In this document: positions 1 through 11,102 of the stretch, piece after piece
Layout: every line of letters begins with the position of its first letter
How positions within the stretch are numbered: position 1 is the stretch's first letter
Assembly (NCBI GenBank): GCA_022844125.1
Contig: JALHMI010000003.1
Span: forward strand, 1-64,000
Length of the DNA stretch: 64,000 bases
Direction: 5' to 3'
Source: Pirellulales bacterium
GTDB taxonomy: Bacteria; Planctomycetota; Planctomycetia; Pirellulales; PALSA-1355
Position numbers and translations under genes: made by a program
The notes under the pieces: model-generated
Databases searched by the model: none
Seen by the model: only the letters and a program-made list of their open reading frames with translations
What the model was told of the DNA's origin: nothing

Positions 1-371
1 GCCACGACGACACCACGCCAGACAAAAATCCCATTCTTCCAAACTGTGCAATCTGTGGATCTGCCCCCTCCCTTCCTCATCTGTGTTGATCTGTGTTCAT
101 CTGTGGTTCTCTTCGGGCCCTCTGTGCTCCCCCGTGCCCCCTGTGGTTCAACTTCTCCCCTCTCCCCCGAATTCCCCGCCCGCAAGACGCCAATTGACGC
201 GGTAAGTCCAAACCCGTAAACTGGTTGGCTTGCCTGAACCCCGAACGGCCCGGGGAGTCGGCATTTAAGAATCTACCAGGCCGAGGTCCCTTTTTAACGC
301 CGGACGTCCCGCCAATACGACCCTCCGGGTCGCAGGCGGCAAGAGCCGGTGTGCCTTTCGAGGAGTTAATT

Positions 372-1100
372 GTGGCAGCGCCAGTACTAGTTCAAGAGTT
401 GATCGAAGCGGGCGTCCATTTCGGGCACCGGGCCAGCCGCTGGAACCCGAAGATGCGGCCCTATATCTATGCCCGGCAGAACCTGATTCACATCATCGAC
501 GTCCGCGAAACCATTCGCGGTTTGTTGCGGGCCAAGAAGTACCTGCAGCAAGTCGCCTCCAACAACAGCCTCGTGCTGTTCGTGGGCACCAAGCGGCAAG
601 CCGGCGAAACCGTCGAGCGCGAAAGCGAACGCTGCGGCATGCCCTACGTCAGCGATCGCTGGCTCGGTGGCACGCTCACCAACTTTCGCACGATTCGCAA
701 TCGGCTGGCCCGCCTGGAAGAACTCGAAGCCATCCGCTCGGGGGACCAGCTCGGCACTTACTCCAAGAAGATGCAGTCGGCCCTGCAGCGCGAGTACCGC
801 AAGATGTACCGCAATCTGCACGGCATTCGCACGATGCATCGCCTGCCGGAGTGCCTGGTCGTGATCGATCCCAAGAAGGAGCGCAACGCGATTCGCGAGG
901 CGCACGCCCTGGGCATCACGACCGTCGCCCTGATCGACACGGACAGCGATCCGGATACGGTCGATCTGCCGATTCCGGGCAATGACGACAGCATTCGTTC
1001 GATCGAACTGATCGTGAAGCAACTGGCCGACGCCATCCTGGCCGGCAAGGGCGGCACGACGGCCGAAGTCGAACGAATGAAGTCCGAAGGCGCCGTGTAG
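372..1100 (+). CDS. rpsB: 30S ribosomal protein S2
   Basis: Protein [44 protein letters not shown] is S2-like; GTG at 372 preceded by AGGAG (361-365); the supplied ORF 225 extends upstream of the likely start. Confidence 0.95.
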   Translation: MAAPVLVQELIEAGVHFGHRASRWNPKMRPYIYARQNLIHIIDVRETIRGLLRAKKYLQQVASNNSLVLFVGTKRQAGETVERESERCGMPYVSDRWLGGTLTNFRTIRNRLARLEELEAIRSGDQLGTYSKKMQSALQREYRKMYRNLHGIRTMHRLPECLVVIDPKKERNAIREAHALGITTVALIDTDSDPDTVDLPIPGNDDSIRSIELIVKQLADAILAGKGGTTAEVERMKSEGAV

Positions 1101-1267
1101 TCGCAGCCACTGTCGTCGCAGCCGCTTGGCTCTCGATCGCTGGCCTTTTTCAAGCTGGGTGGGCGTGACGACCGGTGAACCATCACCGCGGAGCGTCGCC
1201 GCCATCCCCCAAACAATCACGAGATTCAAACCTACAACTTGTAGATCGAAGACACGAGGTGCATGAC

Positions 1268-2098
1268 ATGGTGGAAATCAAAGCGTTGGCCGTGAAGTCG
1301 CTCCGCGACAAAACCGGCCTGCCGATGGGCAAGTGCAAAGAAGCCCTGCAAGCCACGGAGGGTGACGAGGCCGCCGCCATCGAGTGGCTCCGTAAGGACA
1401 ACATCAAGGTTCAGGCCAGCCGCTCCGATCGCGAAACCGCGTTCGGCCGCATGGGTCTGTTCACCGATTGGGAAACAGGCGTCGGCGCCCTGGTCGAAGT
1501 CCTGTGCGAAAGCGCGCCGGTTGCCGCCAGCGCCGACTTCGTCGAGCTTGCCGCCGACCTGGCCAAGCAGCTTGCGACCGGTGGGGGCGCCAAGACTGGC
1601 GACGAACTGCTCACGCAGCCTTCGCCGTCCAAGAGCGGCCAGACGCTGGGCGAACAGCTCAACGATCTGACCAACAAGATTCGCGAAGTCTTCAAGGTCG
1701 GCCGCGTGCTGCGCATCGACGGCAAGACCTCCGGCTACGCCCATCACGCGGGCCGAACCGTGGGCGTGCTGATCGAAGTCGAAGGCGGCACGCCCGAGGC
1801 AGCCAAGGACGTGTGCCTGCACATCGCTTCGATGTCGCCCCAGGTGCTCGCCAAGGAAGACATCCCGGCCGAGGACATCGAGAAGGAACGCGAGATCCTC
1901 AGTGCCGCGGCCAAGACCGAAGGCAAGCCGGACAACATCATTCCCAAGATGGTTGAAGGCCGCCTGCGAAACTACTACGCCGAGCGGGCCCTGCTCGAAC
2001 AGCCGTTCGTCAAAGACGACAAGAAAACGGTCGGCCAGTTCGCCAAGGACAACGGCATGAAGATCAAGAGTTTCACGCTCTGGGAACTTGGCAAGTAA
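1268..2098 (+). CDS. tsf: translation elongation factor Ts
   Basis: MVEIKALAVKSLRDKTGLPMGKCKEAL; directly after rpsB; start moved inside ORF 1175..2098. Confidence 0.95.
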   Translation: MVEIKALAVKSLRDKTGLPMGKCKEALQATEGDEAAAIEWLRKDNIKVQASRSDRETAFGRMGLFTDWETGVGALVEVLCESAPVAASADFVELAADLAKQLATGGGAKTGDELLTQPSPSKSGQTLGEQLNDLTNKIREVFKVGRVLRIDGKTSGYAHHAGRTVGVLIEVEGGTPEAAKDVCLHIASMSPQVLAKEDIPAEDIEKEREILSAAAKTEGKPDNIIPKMVEGRLRNYYAERALLEQPFVKDDKKTVGQFAKDNGMKIKSFTLWELGK

Positions 2099-2142
2099 GA
2101 CCGACGACCACGACCCGATGCCTTTAGCGGAGCTCTGCGAAC

Positions 2143-2904
2143 ATGGCTGACCCAGCAATTCCCCCCGGAGCCGGGCCCTATCGCCGCATCGTGCTCAAGC
2201 TTTCCGGTGAAAGCTTCGCGCATACCGGCGAGCGGGGCATCGCCATGGAAGAGGTCGTGGCCATTGGCACTCAAATTTGCAAGGCCGCTCAGCGCGGCGT
2301 GCAGATCGCCATCGTCATTGGCGGCGGAAATATCCTCCGCGGCGCTCAGTTCACGGCCGGCAATTCCAGCATCCAGGAAGCCACGGCCCACTACATGGGC
2401 ATGCTGGCCACGGTGATCAACGGCCTCGCGCTCCAGGATGCCATCGAGTCGATGGGGGTCGAAACGCGGCTGCTCACGGCCATTCGCATGGATGGCGTGG
2501 CCGAGCCGTACATTCGCCGCCGCGCTCGCCGTCACCTGGAGAAGGGCCGGATCGTGATCCTGGCCGCCGGCACCGGCAGTCCGTTCGTCACCACGGACAC
2601 CGCCGCCGCCCAGCGAGCACTCGAACTCGAAGCGGACATCCTGCTCAAGGCCACCCGCGTCGACGGCGTGTTCAGCGACGATCCGGAAAAGAACCCGCAC
2701 GCCCTGCTCTACAGCGAGTTGAGCTACAACGCCGTGCGCGAGCAGAACCTGCGCGTGATGGATTCGACCGCGATTACCCAGTGCATGGAGCACGACATGC
2801 CCATCCTGGTGTTCAACTATAAGAAGGAAGGCAACATCGAACGGGCCACCAGCGGCGCCAAGATTGGCACGCTGATCAGCAGCCAGGTTGCCGTCACCAA
2901 ATAG
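2143..2904 (+). CDS. pyrH: UMP kinase
   Basis: [14 protein letters not shown]...[11 protein letters not shown]; conserved rpsB-tsf-pyrH-frr order. Confidence 0.95.
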   Translation: MADPAIPPGAGPYRRIVLKLSGESFAHTGERGIAMEEVVAIGTQICKAAQRGVQIAIVIGGGNILRGAQFTAGNSSIQEATAHYMGMLATVINGLALQDAIESMGVETRLLTAIRMDGVAEPYIRRRARRHLEKGRIVILAAGTGSPFVTTDTAAAQRALELEADILLKATRVDGVFSDDPEKNPHALLYSELSYNAVREQNLRVMDSTAITQCMEHDMPILVFNYKKEGNIERATSGAKIGTLISSQVAVTK

Positions 2905-2969
2905 CCTGCTTGGAGACCGCGCCGCGAGGAATTCGCGGCAGTTCGTCTTGAGAGGGAAAGGCAAGCATC

Positions 2970-3530
2970 ATGAGCGCCGACGAAATCCTGCTCGATACTG
3001 AAGACCGCATGGAAAAGGCCCTCGCCAAGCTCAAGGGCGACCTGGCCGGCATTCGCACCGGCCGGGCCAACCCCGGCCTGGTCGATTCTTTGCGAGTGGA
3101 AGTCTACGGTTCGCCCACGCCGATCAAGGCCATCGCCTCGGTTGGTGCGCCCGAGCCAACGCAAATCGTCATCCGCCCGTTTGATCCCGGCACGCTCAAG
3201 GACATCGAGAAAGCCGTATTGGCGAGCGGGCTGGGCCTCAATCCGCAGAACGACGGCCGCCTGATACGGATCAATGTCCCGCCGCTCTCAACCGAGGTCC
3301 GCAAGAAGCTCGGCGCGCGCATTCGCGAGCTCACCGAGGAAGCGAAGGTTTCGGTGCGCAATGTGCGTCGCGATGCGAACAAGTCCGCGGATCAGGAGCA
3401 AAAGGACAAGCTCATGACCGAGGACGAGCGCGACACGGTGAAGGAAGAGGTCCAGGAGCTGACCAAAAAGTTCGAAAACATGGCCTCGGACATGGCTGCC
3501 GCCAAAGAAACCGAGGTCATGGAAAACTAG
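2970..3530 (+). CDS. frr: ribosome recycling factor
   Basis: MEKALAKLKGDLAGIRTGRANPGLVDSLRVEVYGSPTPI is RRF-like; follows pyrH. Confidence 0.95.
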   Translation: MSADEILLDTEDRMEKALAKLKGDLAGIRTGRANPGLVDSLRVEVYGSPTPIKAIASVGAPEPTQIVIRPFDPGTLKDIEKAVLASGLGLNPQNDGRLIRINVPPLSTEVRKKLGARIRELTEEAKVSVRNVRRDANKSADQEQKDKLMTEDERDTVKEEVQELTKKFENMASDMAAAKETEVMEN

Positions 3531-3660
3531 ACTCTCTCGCTGGGGCGCCATGCGCGGCCGTCAAGCCGAGCATGCTCAACCGCGGGACAAGTCCGCAGAG
3601 CGCAGGCAGCGCACTTGCTGAGGAGGGAGTCCCGCCACCGATCATCCCCTGCCACTGAAG

Positions 3661-4527
3661 GTGACCATCATGTTGCGGACGATTGCCAGCGGACTCATTT
3701 TGGGAGTTGCGATCTTGGCTGCCAACGAACGACCTCTGCTCGCCGACGCCAAAGCGCCGCTCGCCCGCGACCGGGTCAATCACCACGGCCCGCTGATCAT
3801 CGCCCATCGCGGCGACAGCAAAGTCGCACCGGAAAACACCCTCCCGGCGTTCATCTCCGCCGTGCAGGCCGGCGCCGACCTCGTCGAACTCGATTACCTG
3901 CATTCTGCCGACGGCGTGCCCGTCGTGTTTCACGACAAGCATCTCGATCGCACGACGAACGCCAGCAAGTTGTGGGGCGGCGAGAAGATTGAGCTCACCA
4001 CGAAGAAGCTTGCCGAGCTCGAACAGCTTGATGCCGGCCTGTGGTTTGGCGAGAAGTTCAAAGGGACCAAGCTCCCCCGGCTCGATGAATCGATCGACGC
4101 CATTCAGAACGGTTCCATTACGCTCATCGAACGCAAGCACGGCGACGCTGCCACTTGCGTCAAGCTGCTCCGCGACAAAAAGTTGATCGACAACGTCGTG
4201 GTGCAAGCATTCGACTGGGACTACCTGAGCGACTGTCACAAGATCGCGCCGGAGTTGGTGCTCGGAGCCCTCGGTCATGAGGAAGTGACCGCTGACAAGC
4301 TCGACCAGGTAGCCAAAACCGGGGCCACGGTCGTCGGCTGGGAAGACAAATACACCACGCCTGAAACGATCCGCCAAATCCACGACCGCGGCTGGAAAGC
4401 CTGGGTCTGGACCGTCGACGATCCGGCTCGGGCCGTAGCGCTCGTGCAAGCTGGCGCCGACGGCATCATCACGAACCGGCCCGCGGACGTGCGCCGGGCC
4501 GTCGAGTCGGCACAGGCCGCGAAGTAA
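3661..4527 (+). CDS. glycerophosphodiester phosphodiesterase (GDPD family), secreted
   Basis: N-terminal signal-like segment; IIAHRGDSKVAPENTLPAFISAVQAGADLVELDYLHSADGVPVVFHD; C-terminal VWTVDDPARAVALVQAGADGIITNRP. Confidence 0.9.
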   Translation: MTIMLRTIASGLILGVAILAANERPLLADAKAPLARDRVNHHGPLIIAHRGDSKVAPENTLPAFISAVQAGADLVELDYLHSADGVPVVFHDKHLDRTTNASKLWGGEKIELTTKKLAELEQLDAGLWFGEKFKGTKLPRLDESIDAIQNGSITLIERKHGDAATCVKLLRDKKLIDNVVVQAFDWDYLSDCHKIAPELVLGALGHEEVTADKLDQVAKTGATVVGWEDKYTTPETIRQIHDRGWKAWVWTVDDPARAVALVQAGADGIITNRPADVRRAVESAQAAK

Positions 4528-4602
4528 CATTCGCCACTTGGCGGTAACTGAATTCTAACCGTATCACACGATTGCCGGCCGTCTTAGGCCGGGCGATTCG
4601 TC

Positions 4603-4632
4603 TTGACCCGTCGTGGCGGCAACTTCTATAGT
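4603..4632 (+). promoter_or_regulatory. putative sigma70-type promoter for the PpiC/SurA-like gene
   Basis: TTGACC (4603-4608), 18-bp spacer, TATAGT (4627-4632), 85 bp before the ATG. Confidence 0.45.
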
Positions 4633-4717
4633 GCCTGCCCTGACCGGCCAGGATGGCCGCGATTCCCCGATCACTGACCCGACCGAGTCGGGTCCCGCCA
4701 GCACGTGGAGATTTGCT

Positions 4718-6721
4718 ATGGATGGCAACCAACGCGCCACGCACGAACCGCGCTCGCCTCGTCTCACTCGCTTTGGCTGGCTCGCCAGCGGCATCGTCGT
4801 CCTGCTCGTTTGCGGCCTGGTACGCTGGAACTGGACGGCCGAACCTGCGGCCGCTCAAGCGCCGCGTGCCGCCGCGAAGCAGAATCCCGTGAAGCAAGCC
4901 ACGGCCATCGATCACACCAAGCAGACGGCTCCCGTTCCGCCGCAAGGCGCTTCCGTCTCGGCGCCGCGCAAGAATCCGGTGGCGGCCGTCGTCAACAAGG
5001 AACCGATTACGCGTGAAGACCTGGCGGACGAATGCCTGTTGCACTACGGCAACGAGGTGCTCGACAGCATCATCCATCGCACGCTGATTCTGGTGAGCTG
5101 CCAGCGAAGGGGCATCACGATCAGCGATGAGGATGTGAACGCCGAGATCGAACGCATGGCCAAGAAGTTTCAGATGGGACGCGAGCAGTGGCTGGGTGTT
5201 CTCGAGAAAGAACGCGGCATCACGGCCGATCGCTACGCCCAGGACATCATCTGGCCCACGCTCGCCCTGCGCGAGCTGGCCAAAGATCAGATGCAAATCA
5301 CCCGCCGCGAACTCGACGAGGCCTTCGAGAGTGAGTTCGGTCCGGGCGTCAAAGTCCGCCTGATTGCCATCGAGGACGCAGCCAAAGCCCGCTCGATCCA
5401 TGCGCAGGCCGTGGCCGATCCCGGGAGTTTTGGCGCACTGGCCAAGAATCACTCGCAAGACTCCAACAGCGCGAGCGCCTATGGTCTGATTCAACCGATT
5501 CGCCGGCACATGGGCGATCCGAATCTCGAAACCGCGGCATTCGCCCTGAAAAAGAATGAGATCTCGCAAATCGTCAAGGTTGGCAACCTGCATGTGTTCA
5601 TCAAGTGTGAAGAGCACCTGCCGGCGATCAAGGGCATCGACCGCGCCAAGGTCGAACCGCACCTGTACGATGCGATTCGCGAGCGCAAGTTGCGCACCGC
5701 GGCCAACGACGTCTTCAAGCAACTTCAGACCGAAGCCAAGGTCGAAAACTTCTTTGCCGATCCGACCAAGCGCAACAGCGCACCCGGCGTGGCGGCCGTG
5801 ATCAACGGCCACCAGATCAGCATTCGCGAGCTGGCCGAAGAATGCCTCGTGCGTTACGGCGACGATGTCCTCGAAGGCACGATCAATCGCAAGATGATTG
5901 ACCAGGCTCTCAAGAAGAAAAACATCCAGGTTGGCGATGCGGACCTGCAAGCCGAGATCGAACGGGCCGCCGTGGCCATGAACAAGGTCGATGCAGCCGG
6001 CAAGCCTGACGTCGCCGGCTGGATCGAACACATCACGGCCAATGAAGGTGTCAGCAAGGACGTCTACATTCGCGACGAAGTCTGGCCGTCGGCCGCTCTC
6101 AAGAAGCTCGTTGGCAATTCCGTGCAGGTTACGCCCGAGGACCTCGAACGCGGTTACGAAGCAAACTACGGCCCGAAAATTCGCTGCCGCGCGATTGTGC
6201 TTAACAATCATCGCCGCGCTCAGGAAATCTGGGACCAGTGCCGCGAGGCCCTGGCCAAGGAACGTCAGGACAAGGTGAGCGGTTACGCGGTTAAGGTGTT
6301 TGGCGACCTTGCCGCGGAACATTCGATGGAAGTCAGCAGCCGCTCGCTACGGGGCGAGGTGCCGCCGATTCAGAAGTTCGGCGGACAGCCCGTGCTCGAA
6401 AAAGAGGCGTTTACCCTGACTGAGGAAAGCCCGCTGTCCGGCATTTTGCAGGTTGGCGGCGCCTATGTGATTCTGTTCTATGAGGGACAAACCAAACCCG
6501 TCGCGGCCAACTTCGAGGAAGTCAAGAAGCTGCTCCTCGCAGACATTCAGGAAAAGAAGTTGCGGCTGGCCATGGCCAGAACTTTCGACGAATTGCGCGA
6601 CAAGTCGCATGTCGACAACTTCCTGACTGGCGAAATTCGAACCGCCAAGAAGGCCGCGCCCGGCACCCCCGACGCGACCATCAGCCCGGGTACGCCGACG
6701 CCCCGAGTGCTCAAGCGGTAA
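4718..6721 (+). CDS. membrane-anchored PpiC/SurA-like peptidyl-prolyl isomerase with two tandem modules
   Basis: ATG at 4718; N-terminal TM segment; two similar halves (VVNKEPITREDLADECLLHYG / VINGHQISIRELAEECLVRYG). Confidence 0.8.
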   Translation: MDGNQRATHEPRSPRLTRFGWLASGIVVLLVCGLVRWNWTAEPAAAQAPRAAAKQNPVKQATAIDHTKQTAPVPPQGASVSAPRKNPVAAVVNKEPITREDLADECLLHYGNEVLDSIIHRTLILVSCQRRGITISDEDVNAEIERMAKKFQMGREQWLGVLEKERGITADRYAQDIIWPTLALRELAKDQMQITRRELDEAFESEFGPGVKVRLIAIEDAAKARSIHAQAVADPGSFGALAKNHSQDSNSASAYGLIQPIRRHMGDPNLETAAFALKKNEISQIVKVGNLHVFIKCEEHLPAIKGIDRAKVEPHLYDAIRERKLRTAANDVFKQLQTEAKVENFFADPTKRNSAPGVAAVINGHQISIRELAEECLVRYGDDVLEGTINRKMIDQALKKKNIQVGDADLQAEIERAAVAMNKVDAAGKPDVAGWIEHITANEGVSKDVYIRDEVWPSAALKKLVGNSVQVTPEDLERGYEANYGPKIRCRAIVLNNHRRAQEIWDQCREALAKERQDKVSGYAVKVFGDLAAEHSMEVSSRSLRGEVPPIQKFGGQPVLEKEAFTLTEESPLSGILQVGGAYVILFYEGQTKPVAANFEEVKKLLLADIQEKKLRLAMARTFDELRDKSHVDNFLTGEIRTAKKAAPGTPDATISPGTPTPRVLKR

Positions 6722-6955
6722 GCGCGAAAATTGCTTCGCAAGTGAACTTCCGCTGTCACCCTGGTGTCGTTCTTTGAACCGACAATCGGCTAGCTGGGCA
6801 GAAACATACGATGCGGGCGGCCCGCTGAGGAGCAGTTCCGTGGAATACGCCGCTGGGTTATGCTAAATAGCGACCGTGTGGTGAGTTGCATCGGGAGCGA
6901 TGGGCCCGATCCACGGTCAGCTTGTCCTGTTCCTGGTCCGAGCCGAAGGGCCCGT

Positions 6956-8230
6956 ATGAGTCACGAAAACGAAGCCGACAACCCCGTCGAAAACACGGCC
7001 CCCTTTCAGATCGAGCTGGCCGATCGCGTCAAGCGGCTGCCACCGTATCTGTTTGCCCGGATCAACGCCGTCAAGTATCAGAAGCGCCGCGCCGGCGACG
7101 ACGTCATTGACCTGGGCATGGGCAATCCCTCGGATCCGCCCGAGGACCTGGTGATCGAAAAGCTGGTCGAGGCCGTGCGCGATCCGCGCAATCACGGCTA
7201 CAGCAAGGCGACGGGCATACCGAACCTCCGCCGTGAAATTGCCAGCAAGTATCTGAAGAAGTATGGCGTCAGGCTCGACCCCGAGAACGAGACGATCGTC
7301 TGCCTGGGATCGAAAGAAGGCTTCAGCCACATCTGCCTCTCGCTCGTGGGCCCTGGCGATACGGCCATCGTGCCGGCTCCGTACTTTCCGGTGCACGTGT
7401 ACGCAGTGGCATTGGCCGCGGCGAACGTGATTGCGCTGGAAGTGGCCGACAGTGAGAAGTTCCTCTCGAACATCGCTTACACTTGCCAACATCTGTATCC
7501 CAAGCCGAAGCTGCTGATCGTCAATTATCCTCACAATCCTTCAGCCGTAACGATCGAGCGCGAGTTCTACGTCGACGTGGTGAAGCTGGCCCGCCGCTAC
7601 GGGTTCATGGTCATCAGCGACTTTGCCTATGCCGACGTCGCCTTCGATGGCTATCTGCCGCCGAGCTTTCTCTCGGTGCCCGGCGCTAAGGAAGTGGGCG
7701 TCGAGTTCACGACGATGAGCAAGGGTTACAACATGGCCGGTTGGCGCGTCGGCTTCTGTTGCGGCAACCCGGAAATGGTCCGTGCCCTGGGCACGATCAA
7801 GACGTACTACGATTACGGCATGTTCCAGCCGATTCAGATCGCGGCGATCATGGCCCTGCGTCATACGGACGCCGCGGTCGAGGCCCAGAGCTACCTCTAT
7901 CAGCGGCGACGCGACGTGCTGGTCGACGGGCTGCGCCGCATCGGCTGGGAGGTCACCCCGCCGCGCGCCGGCATGTTCGTGTGGGCCAAGATTCCCGAAC
8001 CCTGGGCGAGCCGGATGGACACGATGGCCTTTGCCACGAAGCTGCTCGAAGAAGGGGACGTGGCTGTCAGCCCTGGCAGTGGTTTCGGTCCGGCGGGCGA
8101 AGGTTACTTGCGGCTCGCCCTGGTCGAAAACGAAAACCGCCTGCGGCAAGCTGTTCGTCAGATCGGCCGTTGCCTGGGCAGCGAAGCAAAATCCTCGGCC
8201 GTCGCCGGCGATTCCCGCGCGGTAGGCTAA
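6956..8230 (+). CDS. class I/II PLP-dependent aminotransferase (AlaC / LL-DAP aminotransferase-like)
   Basis: [49 protein letters not shown]. Confidence 0.88.
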   Translation: MSHENEADNPVENTAPFQIELADRVKRLPPYLFARINAVKYQKRRAGDDVIDLGMGNPSDPPEDLVIEKLVEAVRDPRNHGYSKATGIPNLRREIASKYLKKYGVRLDPENETIVCLGSKEGFSHICLSLVGPGDTAIVPAPYFPVHVYAVALAAANVIALEVADSEKFLSNIAYTCQHLYPKPKLLIVNYPHNPSAVTIEREFYVDVVKLARRYGFMVISDFAYADVAFDGYLPPSFLSVPGAKEVGVEFTTMSKGYNMAGWRVGFCCGNPEMVRALGTIKTYYDYGMFQPIQIAAIMALRHTDAAVEAQSYLYQRRRDVLVDGLRRIGWEVTPPRAGMFVWAKIPEPWASRMDTMAFATKLLEEGDVAVSPGSGFGPAGEGYLRLALVENENRLRQAVRQIGRCLGSEAKSSAVAGDSRAVG

Positions 8231-8231
8231 C

Positions 8232-9539
8232 CTAACCGCCGAGCGATCCAATCTCGGTGAAGTTCGTGTACGAGTAGCTGCCCGAGAACGGGATCACGCC
8301 GTACAGCCCCTTGGTGAAGAACAGCTCGATCATGTCGGTCGTCCACAGGATGCGCGACTTCGGCACCAGTACCAGGTCGGCGTCGCTGAGCCAGATCTCT
8401 CCTTGAGGACAGGGGATCTTTCCGAGCAGCGCGTTTCGCAGATCGACCGTCGTGGCAATCAATCGCCAATCGTCGGCGCGGCGGAAGACGACAACCTGCG
8501 CAATGTGGGCGCCGTTGTTGTAGCTGCCGGCCATCGCAATCGCCTGCATGACGGTGGTCGGCGCTTCCAATGTGTAGCGGCCCGGCAGTCGGACTTCGCC
8601 CAGCACGAACACATACCGTGGCGCCCGCTCACGCAGCACCGGAATCACCTCGACACCCTGAATTTTCTCCGCGAACCGGGCGTTCAGTTCCCGCGAGAAC
8701 TCATCAATCGTCAATCCCTGCGCTGGCACCGATCCGACGGCCGGCAGTTGCACGGTTCCCTCGGGCGTGACCTTGCTGCTGAGGAATTGCCCGCCGAAGC
8801 CGGAGCGACCGCTGACCGTATAACGCAAGTCTTCGAGCTGCGTGTCGACTTTGATCGGCGTGACGGTGATCGAGGGAACCTTGTAGTACTTGCGATACTG
8901 TAGATCGAGATCTTCTTTCAGTTGCGGGACCGTGCGATGGGCCGCGCGAACTTGCCCCAAGAGTGGCAGCGTGATGGTGCCATCAGGCAGCACGATCAGG
9001 TTACGCCGCAAGTTCTGATCCGTCGCCGATTCAACGATCAGCTCATCTCCGACGTTGATCTCATAGGCATTGGGGATTTCTTCGCGGGTCACGCGAAACA
9101 CGAACTCCAGCGAGTCGTCCACTCGCAGGCGATACGTCGCCACATGCGGTAGCCGGGCGCGACCGACATACTCTCCCTGCGAGTACTGCTGGAAATCGGG
9201 CACCGGCCCCAGATTATGCTTCCAGCCACGTGACTCTTTGCAGCAATCGTTAACACAGTCGACCGCGGGCGTGGGGCACGGTGATGCGGGGGTTACGTGC
9301 TGACAAAGCTGGACGCTGTTTTCGCCGGTTGTGTAAGGTGCCTGCCAGGGGGCCCGAGCGTGCCACACCGTTTGCTCGCTGGCGGGACGTAGCCGCCGAT
9401 TCGCGCGGGTAGGAGCCGACTCCCAGGCCAAGGCACCGACCAGCAGCGCGCCGATCGAGCCGGCAAGAGCCAGCTTGCCGAAGTGCGCCGTCAGGCTCTG
9501 CCGGACGCGACCGAAGATTACTTTGGGCGAGATCGTCAT
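8232..9539 (-). CDS. polysaccharide biosynthesis/export protein (SLBB domains)
   Basis: YRLRVDDSLEFVF...YEINVGDELIVES...LPDGTITLPLLGQVRAAHRTVPQLKEDL and VFVLGEVRLPGRYTLEAPTTVMQAIAMAGS. Confidence 0.85.
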   Translation of the reverse strand: MTISPKVIFGRVRQSLTAHFGKLALAGSIGALLVGALAWESAPTRANRRLRPASEQTVWHARAPWQAPYTTGENSVQLCQHVTPASPCPTPAVDCVNDCCKESRGWKHNLGPVPDFQQYSQGEYVGRARLPHVATYRLRVDDSLEFVFRVTREEIPNAYEINVGDELIVESATDQNLRRNLIVLPDGTITLPLLGQVRAAHRTVPQLKEDLDLQYRKYYKVPSITVTPIKVDTQLEDLRYTVSGRSGFGGQFLSSKVTPEGTVQLPAVGSVPAQGLTIDEFSRELNARFAEKIQGVEVIPVLRERAPRYVFVLGEVRLPGRYTLEAPTTVMQAIAMAGSYNNGAHIAQVVVFRRADDWRLIATTVDLRNALLGKIPCPQGEIWLSDADLVLVPKSRILWTTDMIELFFTKGLYGVIPFSGSYSYTNFTEIGSLGG

Positions 9540-9560
9540 GTTTATCTGGATCCAGAATTC

Positions 9561-11102
9561 CTAGCGGCGCGATTTCCAGGGAAGCCAGTCGCTAAATCCC
9601 TTGCCGGCTGTTTCCACGGGCTTCTTCTCTTCGGCCTTGGCAGGTTGCGGCTGGTTCTGGGCCACTGGCGGCATGGCCGAGGTGGTTGAAGGGGGCGCCG
9701 TGCTGGCAAAGGTCATTGGATCGACCCAGGCAACCGCCGGGCCGTTCCTTCGCACGCCAGCTCGCTCCAGCGCCAGGCCATGCTGCGAGGCCTGCTGGGC
9801 GAATTCCTTCTCGCCAAGTTTCGTGTGCACCACGGCCAGGTTGCGGTAGGTCGACGGATGCGGTGAGAGTCGCACGCTGTGCAACAGCAGCGTTCGTGCG
9901 CTGCCGTAGTCGCCATGTCGGGCCAGCAGCACGCCCAATTCGTTGGCCGCGCGGTAATTCTTCCGGTCCGCCATCAGTGCCGCTTGATGCAGGACCATCG
10001 CCCGTGCACTATGTTCCATCCGCTCGGCTGGAGCCGCTTCGCCCGCGGCCATTGCCAGGCGTCCCAGACCGTACAGCGCGATCGACGACCTCGGCTCGCC
10101 GGCAGTCGCACCCGCCAGTTGTTCCTGCGAGTAGGCGTAGTAGCGCTTCGCGGCGGCCATCGGCGAGATCGTGGCGCACTCCTCGACTGAGAGAATCTTC
10201 GTACGATGCCCACTGCTGATGCGAACCACATCGAGCGTCTTTCCGGTCGGCCGGGCGCGAGCAAAGTCGCGGCTCTCGTCGAGTGCCGCCAGCCCTGCCA
10301 CCAGGGCCTGCGAATAGAACTGCGTGTTTTGCCGCAGATCATTCGCCTGGCAGATCAACTCCAGCGCGGCGACGAACTCGCCGCGAGCCAGGAAGATCGC
10401 CTGCCGATCGGCCAGGCGAAACCCCTCACGCAGCCGCTGCTCGGCCTGCTCGAGTACTGATTGCATCTCGGCGCTGCTCGTCTGTGCGTCCGCCCAAGGG
10501 AGCTGGCCGCGCTCTTCGGGCAGCGGCGCAATCGCCGTCGGCAAGCGTTCGCTTTGCAGGTTCGGCGGAGCCAGTATCTCCTCCAGCGTGCGCGGCTCGG
10601 CCGAATTGCTCACGATCGGGGGCGCGCTCGGGGAAACCTCCACTGCGGGCTGCGGACTTTCGAGCATGGGGCCGGCTTCTGGACCCACAAAAGGCGCTGG
10701 CGCCGCGGCCTGCGGCGACGCGACGTCTGCCGGATCCTGCGGCACAAGCTCGCTCGGAACGTCGCCGGGTTGCTCAACCGTCGGCTCTGCCGCGGGCTCA
10801 ATCACTTCGCCTTCGAGCGGGTAACCGGTTTCCGGACGTTGATGCATGCGGTGGTCCAGCTCGCCGACATCATCGCCGAACGTCTCGATGGTTCGCGGCC
10901 AGGCCGGCTCAGCCTCCTCGAGCGAGGTCGGAGCAACGCGCGGGCCATCCGCGCGCCAAGGCCCCGGCGAAAGCGACTGCAGCTCCGCCAGCACCAGAGG
11001 TGCCGGGCTCGAGGCCGGTGGCTCCTGCTTGACGCCGCAGCCGGCGCAAATCGCCACCGGGGAAATCAACAGTGCGCAGACGGCAAGGGCGGAACGATCC
11101 AT
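9561..11102 (-). CDS. TPR-repeat lipoprotein
   Basis: Signal peptide with lipobox-like AICAGCG; C-terminal TPR-like repeats (NYRAANELGVLLARHGDYGSARTLLLHSVRLSPHPSTYRNLAVVHTKLG). Confidence 0.65.
   Translation of the reverse strand: MDRSALAVCALLISPVAICAGCGVKQEPPASSPAPLVLAELQSLSPGPWRADGPRVAPTSLEEAEPAWPRTIETFGDDVGELDHRMHQRPETGYPLEGEVIEPAAEPTVEQPGDVPSELVPQDPADVASPQAAAPAPFVGPEAGPMLESPQPAVEVSPSAPPIVSNSAEPRTLEEILAPPNLQSERLPTAIAPLPEERGQLPWADAQTSSAEMQSVLEQAEQRLREGFRLADRQAIFLARGEFVAALELICQANDLRQNTQFYSQALVAGLAALDESRDFARARPTGKTLDVVRISSGHRTKILSVEECATISPMAAAKRYYAYSQEQLAGATAGEPRSSIALYGLGRLAMAAGEAAPAERMEHSARAMVLHQAALMADRKNYRAANELGVLLARHGDYGSARTLLLHSVRLSPHPSTYRNLAVVHTKLGEKEFAQQASQHGLALERAGVRRNGPAVAWVDPMTFASTAPPSTTSAMPPVAQNQPQPAKAEEKKPVETAGKGFSDWLPWKSRR

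Noticed and set aside
4572-4596. Terminator-like CCGGCC-GTCTTA-GGCCGG hairpin after the GDPD gene
   Set aside because: Only a 6-bp stem and no T-run; could be chance in GC-rich sequence.
4469-6322. 617-aa minus-strand ORF antisense to the PpiC/SurA-like gene
   Set aside because: Same GC-bias artefact; no recognisable domains, fully overlaps a supported CDS.
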